Shown here in pieces: positions 1 to 7,614 of a DNA stretch of 37,128 nt. Source of the stretch: an uncultured Prevotella sp. (GTDB taxonomy: Bacteria > Bacteroidota > Bacteroidia > Bacteroidales > Bacteroidaceae); contig OMXO01000021.1 in assembly GCA_900315035.1 (NCBI GenBank), positions 1-37,128 on the forward strand. Reading direction: 5' to 3'. The notes beneath the pieces are model-generated. The model saw only the letters and a list, made by a program, of their open reading frames with translations. It did not search any database and was not told where the DNA came from. The stretch's first letter is position 1. Every line of letters begins with the position of its first letter. A program made the position numbers and the translations under genes.

Positions 1-280
1 GATGACCTCTCTGGCTATGGTCATCGGTCTGTTGCCGATGATGTTCGCCTCGGGTGTGGGTAAGAATGGTAACCAGACGCTGGGTGCTGCAGCCGTGGGT
101 GGTATGCTGATCGGTACCATCCTCCAGCTGTTTGTCGTGCCTACGCTGTTTGTCATCTTCCAGTCACTCCAGGAGAAGATCAGCCCGCTGAAGTTTGAGG
201 ATGAGGAGAATGCCGAGGTGGCTGCCGAGCTGTCTCAGTATGCTCATCATAAACCCGTTGACTATGAACTCGAGAAATAA
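1..280 (+). CDS. RND multidrug efflux transporter, inner-membrane subunit (C-terminal end)
   Basis: Only the last 92 or so residues are present because the gene enters from outside the window. The segment has the last transmembrane helices of an AcrB/MexB-type (HAE1) proton-driven exporter: the stretch GLLPMMFASGVGKNGNQTLG and then a hydrophobic helix around VGGMLIGTILQLFVVPTLFV, followed by an acidic cytoplasmic tail. In this family the protein pumps drugs, bile salts or dyes from the periplasm/inner membrane to an outer-membrane channel. The next gene starts one base after the stop and encodes such a channel, which supports the assignment. The substrate cannot be read from this fragment. 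Confidence 0.9.
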   Translation, partial: MTSLAMVIGLLPMMFASGVGKNGNQTLGAAAVGGMLIGTILQLFVVPTLFVIFQSLQEKISPLKFEDEENAEVAAELSQYAHHKPVDYELEK

Positions 281-281
281 T

Positions 282-1667
282 ATGAAGAAACTGATGATAT
301 TCATGTCCGCAGCCCTGCTGCTGTCGAGCTGCGGACTCTATAACAAATACGAGCGTCCGGATGTGAATACGAAAGGGCTCGTGCGTGATACGGTGTCGCT
401 GACCGATACCCTTGCAGTGACCGACACCACCTCGTTCGGCAATCTGCCTTGGCGCAGCGTCTTTACCGACCCCCAGTTGCAGACGCTCATCCAGCAGGGT
501 CTCGAAAATAATGCCGACCTTCTGAATGCTGCTCTTAATGTGCACATGGTCAATGAGGCGCTGAAGGTGGCCAAGTTGGCGTTCCTGCCATCGTTGGCCT
601 TGTCGCCGCAGGGTACGCTCTCGTCGTTCGACGGGGCTGCTGCCAACAAGATCTATACACTCCCTGTACAGGCCAGTTGGAACATCGACCTCTTTGGCAA
701 CCTGCTCTCGGCCAAGCGTTCTGCCCAGATGCAGCTCATTGCCACCAAGGACTATCAGACGGTGGTGAAGTGTAACGTCATCTCAGGCATCGCCAACCTC
801 TATTACACGTTGCTGATGCTCGACCGTCAGGTGGAGATCATTACAGACATGGAACAACTCACCAAGGAGACCTGGGAGAAGATGAAGTTCATGCATGAGA
901 ACCGCGCCGGCTATCGTTCGACCGCTGTTCAGAGTGCTGAGGCTGCCTACTATAACGTGCAGGCTCAGAAGTCCGAACTGCAGCGCCAGGTTCGCGAGAT
1001 GGAGAACTCGCTCTCGCTGCTTCTCGGACAGCCGGGACAGACTATCGCCCGCAGCACGTTTGCCAATCAGAGCCTGCCTTCGGAATTCTCGACGGGCGTG
1101 GGCATCCAGATGCTGGCCAACCGTGCCGACGTGCATGCCAACGAGATGGCGCTCGCCCAGTGCTTCTACGATGTTGAGAATGCCCGCAGCCGCTTCTATC
1201 CGAACATCACTGTGACGGCATCTGCTGCCTTTACTAATAACTCTGGTGCAGGCGTCGTCAACCCTGGCAAGTGGCTCCTCTCCGCTGTCGGCTCGCTGGT
1301 GCAACCCATTTTCCAGCACGGACAACTCGTGGCTGGTCTGAAGGTGGCCAAGGATAAGTATGAACAGGCCTTCAATACCTGGCAGAACTCTGTGTACAAG
1401 GCTGGCAATGAGGTGTCGAACGCCCTCGTGTCGTACAACTCTTATGATACCCAGTCGGTGCTTGATGCCAAGCGCGTGGCCGTGCTCAAGAAGAACGTTG
1501 AGGACACCAGACAGTTGATGGAGTCGTCGAGCAACACTACTTATCTCGAAGTCATCACAGCCCAGAGCAATCTGCTCAATGCCGAGATCGACGAGGTGTC
1601 GGACCAGTTCTCCAAGATGCAGGCTGTCGTCAATCTGTATCTGGCTCTTGGCGGGGGAGCGAAGTAG
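282..1667 (+). CDS. TolC/OprM-like outer-membrane efflux lipoprotein
   Basis: A protein of 461 residues of the outer-membrane efflux protein (NodT/OprM) family, which forms the trimeric exit duct for the RND pump just upstream. I chose the ATG at 282 because it gives a lipoprotein signal peptide (MKKLMIFMSAALLLSSCG) with Cys17 as the lipidation site; an in-frame upstream start lies inside the pump gene and would destroy the signal. Two repeated helical OEP domains follow, with the usual EVSNAL and TAQSNLLNAEI type segments near the C-terminus. Length matches the family (450-480). It is translationally linked to the pump gene (one-base gap). Confidence 0.92.
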   Translation: MKKLMIFMSAALLLSSCGLYNKYERPDVNTKGLVRDTVSLTDTLAVTDTTSFGNLPWRSVFTDPQLQTLIQQGLENNADLLNAALNVHMVNEALKVAKLAFLPSLALSPQGTLSSFDGAAANKIYTLPVQASWNIDLFGNLLSAKRSAQMQLIATKDYQTVVKCNVISGIANLYYTLLMLDRQVEIITDMEQLTKETWEKMKFMHENRAGYRSTAVQSAEAAYYNVQAQKSELQRQVREMENSLSLLLGQPGQTIARSTFANQSLPSEFSTGVGIQMLANRADVHANEMALAQCFYDVENARSRFYPNITVTASAAFTNNSGAGVVNPGKWLLSAVGSLVQPIFQHGQLVAGLKVAKDKYEQAFNTWQNSVYKAGNEVSNALVSYNSYDTQSVLDAKRVAVLKKNVEDTRQLMESSSNTTYLEVITAQSNLLNAEIDEVSDQFSKMQAVVNLYLALGGGAK

Positions 1668-1702
1668 AATGTAGATTGTAGAATTTTTAAATTGTGAATG
1701 AT

Positions 1703-2479
1703 ATGAACGATATATCCCCCAAGGCTGAGATTTCCCCCAAGGCGAAGATCGGCAACAACTGTAAGATATTCCCCTTCGTATATATAGAAGACGATGTGGA
1801 GATAGGCGATAATTGCATCATCTTCCCCTTCGTCTCTATCTGCGACGGTTCACGTATCGGCAATAACAACAAGATTCACCAGGGTAGTGTGATCGCTGCG
1901 CTCCCGCAGGATTTCAACTTCCGTGGTGCCAAATCCTATGTGAAGATTGGCGACAACAATATTATCCGTGAAAATGTGGTCATCAACCGCGGCACCAACA
2001 AGGACGGTGTAACCATCATCGGGAACCACAACTTCCTGCTCGAAGGCACGCACATCAGCCACGATACCGTCGTGGGTACTAACTGTGTGTTCGGCTACGG
2101 CACGAAGATTGCGGGCGACTGTGAGATTGGCAGCGGTGTCATCTTCTCCTCGGGCGCCATCCAGAACGCCAATACCCGTGCCGGCGACCTCTCGCTCATC
2201 CAGGCTGGATGCGCTTTCTCTCACGACGTGCCTCCCTATGTCATTGCTGGTGGCAACCCCATGACCTATGGCGGTCCTAACACCACGATGATGAATTATG
2301 CCGGTATCGACGAGAAAGTACAGAAACACATCTCCAATGCCTATCGTCTGCTCTTCCATGGTAAGACGAGCGTGTTCGATGTCATCAACCAGATCAAGGA
2401 TCAGGTGCCCGACGGTCCGGAGATTCGGAACATCATTAAGTTCCTCGAGAACTCCAGTCGAGGTATCATGTGTAAATAA
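1703..2479 (+). CDS. LpxA-like acyl-ACP:UDP-GlcNAc O-acyltransferase (possible paralog)
   Basis: A left-handed beta-helix protein of 258 residues with hexapeptide repeats (IGNNCKI, IGDNCII, IGNNNKI) and an LpxA-type C-terminal helical domain. It resembles LpxA, the first enzyme of lipid A synthesis, over its full length: NRGT, HISHD (His120 matching catalytic His125 of E. coli LpxA) and DVPPYVIAGGNP. From memory of the E. coli sequence, two other conserved histidines are not kept: the His144 position is Asp139 and the His160 position is Gln154/Asn155. In Bacteroidales the housekeeping lpxA normally sits with lpxC-fabZ, which is not the case here, so this may be a second paralog with altered substrate. 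ATG at 1703 is preferred over an in-frame GTG at 1694. Confidence 0.75.
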   Translation: MNDISPKAEISPKAKIGNNCKIFPFVYIEDDVEIGDNCIIFPFVSICDGSRIGNNNKIHQGSVIAALPQDFNFRGAKSYVKIGDNNIIRENVVINRGTNKDGVTIIGNHNFLLEGTHISHDTVVGTNCVFGYGTKIAGDCEIGSGVIFSSGAIQNANTRAGDLSLIQAGCAFSHDVPPYVIAGGNPMTYGGPNTTMMNYAGIDEKVQKHISNAYRLLFHGKTSVFDVINQIKDQVPDGPEIRNIIKFLENSSRGIMCK

Positions 2480-2516
2480 AGAACGAATCCCTGCCATCTG
2501 GCGGGGATTCATTCTT
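2479..2516. terminator. Bidirectional terminator between the LpxA-like gene and the radical SAM gene
   Basis: A stem of about 17 bp (2479-2495 with 2500-2516, two imperfect pairs) closes on a four-base loop and is followed by T-rich sequence on both strands. It lies between two convergent stop codons. On the minus strand its core reads CCCCGCCAGATGGCAGGG, nearly the same as the hairpin at 9134-9163. Confidence 0.8.
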
Positions 2517-2517
2517 T

Positions 2518-3294
2518 TTAGTAACTGGCGGTGCAGGGGATGCCTGCGGCGATGACCCGGTCGCGAATGGCATCAAGTTGTTCATGTGTAGCCTTGAGCA
2601 GTCCTTGCGTGGGCGTCTCGCGGTCGATGGTGTAGATCATCACCTGCTGGGGCTTGATGCTCTTGACAGCCTCCAACCAGGGCGTAACATATTCCTCGCC
2701 TGTATTATCGACGCTCTCACCGTTACAGTCACCTCGCATGAACATCGTCTGGATAATCAGGTGCCCATTGAAGGCCTTCATCCGGTCGATGATGACATCT
2801 ACATCGTAAGTGCCATTAGGGTGATCCACCTTATTTATATATATAGGATCGATGGTGTCGAGTTTCAGGATATTGTTATCAACTTGCATGAGCGCATCGT
2901 GGACTGTCTGACGATGAATCATCGTGGCATTGCTGAGCACGCTGACCTTCGCTTCGGGGCAATACTGGTTGCGCAGACGGATGGTGTCGCTGATAATCTC
3001 TGCGAAATGCGGATGACAGGTAGGCTCGCCATTGCCGGCGAAGGTGAGTACGTCGGGCATACGCCCTTCGGTCCGCATCTGAATGAGCCTTTCCTCGAGG
3101 GCTTTGGCAACGGCCTCACGAGTGGGAAGGGGGAGAGTGGGGCGGTGGTCTTCATTGAAGCCGCACTCACAATAGATGCAGTCGAAAGAACAGACTTTTC
3201 CGTCGGCCGGCAGAAGATTGATGCCGAGGGAGAGCCCCAGCCGTCGGCTATGGACAGGCCCGAAAATAGGTGAAGGATATATAATTGTACTCAT
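2518..3294 (-). CDS. Radical SAM protein (COG0731/TYW1-like group)
   Basis: A protein of 258 residues with the radical SAM iron-sulfur motif CxxxCxxC at Cys35, Cys39 and Cys42 (KVCSFDCIYCECG) and the FGPVHSRRLGLSLGINLLP opening typical of the stand-alone radical SAM proteins related to wyosine synthase. The NGEPTCHP segment matches the glycine-rich SAM-binding strand of the superfamily. These enzymes cleave S-adenosylmethionine to make a 5'-deoxyadenosyl radical; the substrate of this subgroup is not established. The gene is monocistronic, divergent from ftsX, with its own promoter so close to the ATG that the mRNA may be nearly leaderless. Confidence 0.85.
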   Translation of the reverse strand: MSTIIYPSPIFGPVHSRRLGLSLGINLLPADGKVCSFDCIYCECGFNEDHRPTLPLPTREAVAKALEERLIQMRTEGRMPDVLTFAGNGEPTCHPHFAEIISDTIRLRNQYCPEAKVSVLSNATMIHRQTVHDALMQVDNNILKLDTIDPIYINKVDHPNGTYDVDVIIDRMKAFNGHLIIQTMFMRGDCNGESVDNTGEEYVTPWLEAVKSIKPQQVMIYTIDRETPTQGLLKATHEQLDAIRDRVIAAGIPCTASY

Positions 3295-3302
3295 ATTGGC
3301 TG

Positions 3303-3333
3303 CAAAATTACATTATTTTTTGGAGTTGACAAA
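3303..3333 (-). promoter_or_regulatory. Bacteroidetes promoter for the radical SAM gene
   Basis: On the minus strand TTTG (3330-3333), a 19-nt spacer and TAATTTTG (3303-3310) match the -33/-7 consensus. The last G of the -7 box is eight nucleotides from the ATG, so the 5' UTR would be only a few bases. It overlaps the divergent ftsX promoter. Confidence 0.7.
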
Positions 3334-3350
3334 AAAAAAGTGTACCTTTG
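3319..3350 (+). promoter_or_regulatory. Bacteroidetes promoter for the ftsX operon
   Basis: TTTG at 3319-3322, a 20-nt spacer and TACCTTTG at 3343-3350 fit the -33/-7 consensus. The start codon of ftsX is 34 nt further on. The -33 regions of this promoter and the radical SAM promoter occupy the same DNA, so the two may compete for RNA polymerase. Confidence 0.8.
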
Positions 3351-3384
3351 CACCCAAATAAGATTTTTTACGTACGTAAGATTA

Positions 3385-4263
3385 ATGAAAAGACGCAAAA
3401 AGAATGCTGGCAGCCGTCGTGGTATGCAGATGGTGACATTGTGTATCAGCACGGCGATGGTGCTTGTGTTGCTGGGACTCGTCGTGTTCTCTGTGCTAAC
3501 CTCGCGTAATCTGTCGCAGTGGGTCAAGGAGAACCTGACTGTCACGGTGATGCTAAAAGACGAGGTGAGTGTGAATGAGGCCAAGTTACTTTGCCGTGAC
3601 CTCTACCATCGTCCTTACTCCCGGAATATCGACTATATCAGTCGTGATCAGGCGCTCAAGGAGCAGACAGAGGCCATGGGCTCCGACCCATCGGAATTCC
3701 TGGGAACTAATCCCTTCTCGGCAACGCTTGAACTGCAGATGAAGTCGGACTATGCGAATCGTGACTCGTTGAAGTGGATTGCTGCAGAACTGAAGAAGAA
3801 TCCCAAGGTGGCCGATGTGGCCTATCAGGTGGATCTGATGGACAGCGTGAACAGGAACCTGACGAAAGTGAACATCGTGTTGCTGGTGATAGCCATGCTG
3901 TTGACGTTCGTGTCGTTCTCGCTAATCAGCAATACCGTGAGACTTAGTGTCTATTCGCGGCGATTCCTCATCCACACGATGAAGCTGGTGGGAGCCTCTT
4001 GGGGCTTTATCCGTCGGCCCTTTATGAAACAAGGTCTGCTTGTGGGTGTGCTGGCAGCCATCCTTGCCATTGCTGTCCTTGGGGGTTGTGTGTATGGCCT
4101 CTATTATTACGAGCCGAAGATGCTGACGATCATTACATGGGAGGTGCTCGCGATAACAGGCGTGGCTGTGCTGCTCTTCGGCATCATCATTACGAGTGTG
4201 TGCTCGTATATCTCTGTCAACAAATTCCTGCGTATGTCGCCAGGTGAACTATACAAAATCTAA
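3385..4263 (+). CDS. ftsX: Cell-division protein FtsX
   Basis: A permease-like membrane protein of 292 residues. The layout is that of FtsX: a basic N-terminus (MKRRKKNAGSRRG), one transmembrane helix at about residues 20-42, an extracytoplasmic domain, then three helices near 170-190, 220-245 and 255-280, ending in the FtsX motif NKFLRMSPGELYKI. FtsX pairs with the ATPase FtsE and relays cytoplasmic signals to peptidoglycan hydrolases at the septum. No ftsE is adjacent, which is common in Bacteroidetes. ATG at 3385 was chosen because an upstream in-frame GTG at 3340 lies inside the promoter. It heads a dense operon of cell-envelope and tRNA-modification genes. Confidence 0.9.
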   Translation: MKRRKKNAGSRRGMQMVTLCISTAMVLVLLGLVVFSVLTSRNLSQWVKENLTVTVMLKDEVSVNEAKLLCRDLYHRPYSRNIDYISRDQALKEQTEAMGSDPSEFLGTNPFSATLELQMKSDYANRDSLKWIAAELKKNPKVADVAYQVDLMDSVNRNLTKVNIVLLVIAMLLTFVSFSLISNTVRLSVYSRRFLIHTMKLVGASWGFIRRPFMKQGLLVGVLAAILAIAVLGGCVYGLYYYEPKMLTIITWEVLAITGVAVLLFGIIITSVCSYISVNKFLRMSPGELYKI

Positions 4264-4264
4264 A

Positions 4265-4513
4265 ATGGATAAGAGAAACTTTGCATTTGATAAGATGAAC
4301 TTTATCCTCCTGGCTGTGGGGATGGTCATCGTGATTGTGGGATTCCTGCTGATGGTAGGACCAAATTCCACGGATACGACATTCGAGCCCGACATATTCA
4401 GTGTCCGCCGTACCAAGGTGGCTCCGGTGGTTTGTCTCTTCGGCTTCGTGTCAATGATCTATGCCATTATCAGAAAACCAAAGGATCAGAACGAGAAGGA
4501 GGTTGAGGCATGA
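4265..4513 (+). CDS. DUF3098 small membrane protein
   Basis: A protein of 82 residues with two predicted transmembrane helices (about residues 13-31 and 52-68) separated by a short polar loop with the segment PDIFSVRRTKVAPVVCLFGF. This is the signature of DUF3098, a Bacteroidetes family normally found between ftsX and uppP, as here. Function is unknown; the position suggests a role near the division or lipid-carrier machinery, which is inference. The start (4265) is one base after the ftsX stop and its stop overlaps the uppP start by four bases (ATGA), so the three are probably translationally coupled. Confidence 0.85.
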   Translation: MDKRNFAFDKMNFILLAVGMVIVIVGFLLMVGPNSTDTTFEPDIFSVRRTKVAPVVCLFGFVSMIYAIIRKPKDQNEKEVEA

Positions 4514-5367
4514 CATGGTTTGAAACAGTAATTATTGCCATCGTGGAGGGACTGACGGAGTTCTTGCCAGTATCTTCGACGGGACACATGATTATCACGC
4601 AGAATCTGCTGGGAATCCCCCAGGGCGATGCTTTCGTGCATGCCTTCACCTTTATTATACAGTTTGGTGCCATCCTGTCGGTGGTTTGCCTTTATTGGAA
4701 GAAATTCTTCATTATCGACCGTTCGCCGGTTCCCCATGGAGCCTCGCTGTTAGGGAAACTGAAGCACCGTTTCCATTTCTATTGGCTGCTCTTCGTGGGT
4801 GTATTGCCTGCGGTGGTGATTGGGCTGCTTGCCAAAAAGTCGGGTCTGCTCGATTGGCTTCTGGATAGTGTACTCGTCGTGGCTATCATGCTGGTTGTGG
4901 GCGGCATCTTCATGCTTTATTGCGACCGCTTTTTCAATAAGGGTGACAAGGCAAACAAAGTGAACGAGATGCGCGCCTTCCGTATCGGTCTGTTCCAGTG
5001 CATCTCGGTAATCCCGGGTGTGTCGCGCTCGATGGCTACCATCGTGGGCGGTATGGCTCAGGGGCTAACCAGAGCCAACGCGGCAGAGTTCTCGTTCTTC
5101 CTGGCTGTGCCGACAATGGCAGGTGCAACGTTGCTCGATCTGCTGGATCTGATGAAAGAAGATGCCTCGTGGGCCACGTCGCATAACATTGCCATGCTCA
5201 TTCTGGGCTGTGTGGTGGCATTCATTGTGGCGCTGTTGGCTATGAAGTGGTTTGTTAGTTTCCTGACCAAATATGGCTTTAAGGCTTTCGGTATTTACCG
5301 TATTATCGTGGGCAGTATTATCTTGGTTCTGCTGCTCACTGGTCATTCGTTAGCAATGGTGGACTAA
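4510..5367 (+). CDS. uppP: Undecaprenyl-diphosphatase (UppP/BacA)
   Basis: An integral membrane enzyme of 285 residues that removes a phosphate from undecaprenyl diphosphate to recycle the lipid carrier for peptidoglycan and surface polysaccharide synthesis; overproduction gives bacitracin resistance in known species. Both family motifs are present: the ExxxE motif at Glu13/Glu17 followed by FLPVSSTGH (residues 18-26), and PGVSRS near residues 168-173. Six or more hydrophobic helices are visible and length is normal. The ATG overlaps the DUF3098 stop and the truB ATG follows the stop directly. Confidence 0.96.
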   Translation: MTWFETVIIAIVEGLTEFLPVSSTGHMIITQNLLGIPQGDAFVHAFTFIIQFGAILSVVCLYWKKFFIIDRSPVPHGASLLGKLKHRFHFYWLLFVGVLPAVVIGLLAKKSGLLDWLLDSVLVVAIMLVVGGIFMLYCDRFFNKGDKANKVNEMRAFRIGLFQCISVIPGVSRSMATIVGGMAQGLTRANAAEFSFFLAVPTMAGATLLDLLDLMKEDASWATSHNIAMLILGCVVAFIVALLAMKWFVSFLTKYGFKAFGIYRIIVGSIILVLLLTGHSLAMVD

Positions 5368-6072
5368 ATGAATTTTCAGCAAGGGGCATTCATATACATC
5401 AATAAACCTTACCGGATGTCGAGTTTCGGGGCATTGGCGCATATCCGCTACGTGTTGTCGAAAAGACTGAAGGTGAAAAGAGTCAAGATGGGGCATGCCG
5501 GTACGCTGGATCCCTTGGCGACGGGGGTGCTCATCCTCTGTACGGGAAAGGCGACGAAACAGATAGAGCGTCTGCAGTTGCACTCCAAGGAATATACGGC
5601 GACCTTGCAGTTGGGAGCGACCACCCCGAGTTTTGACAAGGAGCACACGGTGGATTACACTTACCCGACAAAGCATATCACCAAGGAACTCATCCTGGAG
5701 ACATTGCCCCAGTTTGTAGGCGATATCATGCAGGTGCCACCGCTCTACTCCGCTTGTATGGTGGCGGGCGACCGTGCTTACGAGCTGGCACGCAAGGGTG
5801 TGGAGATGGAACTGCAGGCCAAGCCGATCCATATCGACGAGATAGAACTGACCGGCTTCGACCCAGTGAAAATGCAGATGTCTATCCGCGTGTCCTGTGG
5901 AAAAGGAACCTACATCCGCTCGCTGGCCAGGGATATTGGCAGGGCCCTGGGAAGCGGTGCCTTCCTGACGGCTCTCTGCAGAACACGGCTTGGTGACGTG
6001 AGACTGGAAGACTGCCTGACATTTGACGAGTTCCCCGCTTGGATGGAGAAGGCATTGGAAAGAGATCATTAA
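5368..6072 (+). CDS. truB: tRNA pseudouridine-55 synthase TruB
   Basis: A protein of 234 residues that makes pseudouridine 55 in the T-arm of tRNAs. The catalytic motif GHAGTLDPLATGVL is intact with Asp48 as the nucleophilic residue, and the later motifs VPPLYSACMVAGDRAYELAR and SCGKGTYIRSLARDIG are typical of TruB. It is at the short end for the family because the C-terminal PUA domain of the E. coli enzyme is absent, as is usual in Bacteroidetes. The gene begins on the base after the uppP stop. Confidence 0.96.
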   Translation: MNFQQGAFIYINKPYRMSSFGALAHIRYVLSKRLKVKRVKMGHAGTLDPLATGVLILCTGKATKQIERLQLHSKEYTATLQLGATTPSFDKEHTVDYTYPTKHITKELILETLPQFVGDIMQVPPLYSACMVAGDRAYELARKGVEMELQAKPIHIDEIELTGFDPVKMQMSIRVSCGKGTYIRSLARDIGRALGSGAFLTALCRTRLGDVRLEDCLTFDEFPAWMEKALERDH

Positions 6073-6094
6073 GAAAAGACAATAGAAAGATATA

Positions 6095-7159
6095 ATGAAA
6101 TTATCACAGTTTAAGTTTAAGCTCCCTGAGGAGCTGGTGGCTATGGAGCCCTCATACCATCGCGACGAATGTCGTCTGATGGTGGCTCACCGTAGGAGTG
6201 GAAAAATCGAGAGCGGCCTTGACTTCCGCAATATCCTTGATTATTTCGATGAGGACGATACATTTATCTTCAACGATACACAGGTGTTCCCTGCCCGTCT
6301 ATATGGCACGAAAGAGAAGACCGATGCGAAGATTGAGGTATTCCTGCTGCGTGAGCTCAATCCTGACTTGCGCCTGTGGGATGTACTTGTGGAACCAGCC
6401 CGTAAGATCCGTATCGGAAACAAACTCTTTTTCGAAGAAGACGGACCAATGGTGGCTGAGGTGATTGACAATACCACCAGCCGCGGGCGTACGCTGAGAT
6501 TCCTCTATGACTGTCCGCACGATGAGTTCAAGCGCGAACTCTATGCCCTTGGCTCTGCCCCTCTGCCGCGCTATATCATCGACAAACGCCCGGCAAATGA
6601 GGAGGACATGGAGCGTTTCCAGACCATTTATGCCAGTAAGGAGGGTGCCGTGACGGCTCCTGCAACGGGTCTGCACTTCAGCCGTGAGTTGATGAAGCGT
6701 ATGGAAATCCGCGGCATTAATTTCGCTTTTATTACCTTGCATTGCGGCCTGGGAAGTTTTGACCCCATCGAGGTGGAGGACTTGACGAAACATAAGATGT
6801 CGTCGGAACAGATGTTCATCCCAAAGGAGGCTTGTGAGATTGTGAACACAACCAAGCAGAACGGTCATCGTGTCTGCTGTGTCGGTGTAAGCACCGCCCG
6901 TGCCACAGAGACTGCTGTGGGTACCGATGGCCTGCTGAAGGAGTTTGAAGGATGGACGAACAAGTTCATCTTCCCACCCTATGAGTTCGGTCTGAGCAAT
7001 GCACTTATAGCCAACTTCTACCATCCTGAATCGACAATGATGATGACGCAGGCATCGTTTGGCGGTTACGACCTGGTATATAAAGCCTACGAGACTGCTG
7101 TGAAAGAAGGGTATAAGTTCGGCTGCTACGGCGATGCCCTGTTAATCCTGGATGATTGA
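6095..7159 (+). CDS. queA: S-adenosylmethionine:tRNA ribosyltransferase-isomerase QueA
   Basis: A protein of 354 residues that transfers and isomerises the ribosyl group of S-adenosylmethionine onto 7-aminomethyl-7-deazaguanine in tRNA, forming epoxyqueuosine. Typical motifs are present: FIFNDTQVFPARLYG near residue 51, EGAVTAPATGLHFS in the middle, HCGLGSFDPIEVEDLTKHKMSSE, and the C-terminal FYHPESTMMMTQASFGGYDLVYKAYETAV. Length is normal. Together with truB it makes this operon partly devoted to tRNA modification. The stop shares a base with the start of folK. Confidence 0.97.
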   Translation: MKLSQFKFKLPEELVAMEPSYHRDECRLMVAHRRSGKIESGLDFRNILDYFDEDDTFIFNDTQVFPARLYGTKEKTDAKIEVFLLRELNPDLRLWDVLVEPARKIRIGNKLFFEEDGPMVAEVIDNTTSRGRTLRFLYDCPHDEFKRELYALGSAPLPRYIIDKRPANEEDMERFQTIYASKEGAVTAPATGLHFSRELMKRMEIRGINFAFITLHCGLGSFDPIEVEDLTKHKMSSEQMFIPKEACEIVNTTKQNGHRVCCVGVSTARATETAVGTDGLLKEFEGWTNKFIFPPYEFGLSNALIANFYHPESTMMMTQASFGGYDLVYKAYETAVKEGYKFGCYGDALLILDD

Positions 7160-7581
7160 TGCATCAGGTGTATCTTGGCCTGGGAAGTAACCTTGGCGAC
7201 CGAGAGACAACTATCCAGGAGGCTGTCAAACTGATAGATGAGCGCGTGGGGCATGTAGCCCGCCGCTCCTCTCTCATAGAGACTGAGCCTTGGGGATTCC
7301 AGTCGGAGAACAAGTTCCTGAACGCTGTCATCCTTTGTGAGACGAGTCTGACACCACGACAGGTGCTTACGGCGACACAGAAGATAGAACGGGAGCTGGG
7401 CAAAAGAAAGGCGCATGCGACGGAACGCCGTCAAACGACCAAGTTTAAAGACAGACCGATAGATATTGATATCCTGCTCTATGACGATCTGAAGGTGGAC
7501 GAGCCGGATCTGAAAATTCCCCATCCGTTGATGCATGAACGCGACTTCGTGATGCAGCCTCTCAACGAGATTAGAGATTAA
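7159..7581 (+). CDS. folK: 2-amino-4-hydroxy-6-hydroxymethyldihydropteridine pyrophosphokinase (HPPK)
   Basis: A protein of 140 residues of the folate pathway; it transfers pyrophosphate from ATP to 6-hydroxymethyl-7,8-dihydropterin. The N-terminus VYLGLGSNLGDRE and the signature KFKDRPIDIDILLYDD, which supplies the paired Asp residues that bind magnesium, are both clear. ATG at 7159 overlaps the last base of the queA stop; an in-frame TTG at 7156 is less likely. It ends the ftsX-folK operon as far as spacing shows. Confidence 0.95.
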   Translation: MHQVYLGLGSNLGDRETTIQEAVKLIDERVGHVARRSSLIETEPWGFQSENKFLNAVILCETSLTPRQVLTATQKIERELGKRKAHATERRQTTKFKDRPIDIDILLYDDLKVDEPDLKIPHPLMHERDFVMQPLNEIRD

Positions 7582-7614
7582 AAACTAATAAGATAACTAA
7601 ACACTAAAACAATA

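Noticed and set aside
2578-3273. Open frame of 231 codons on the plus strand
   Set aside because: Antisense to the radical SAM gene with its CxxxCxxC motif.
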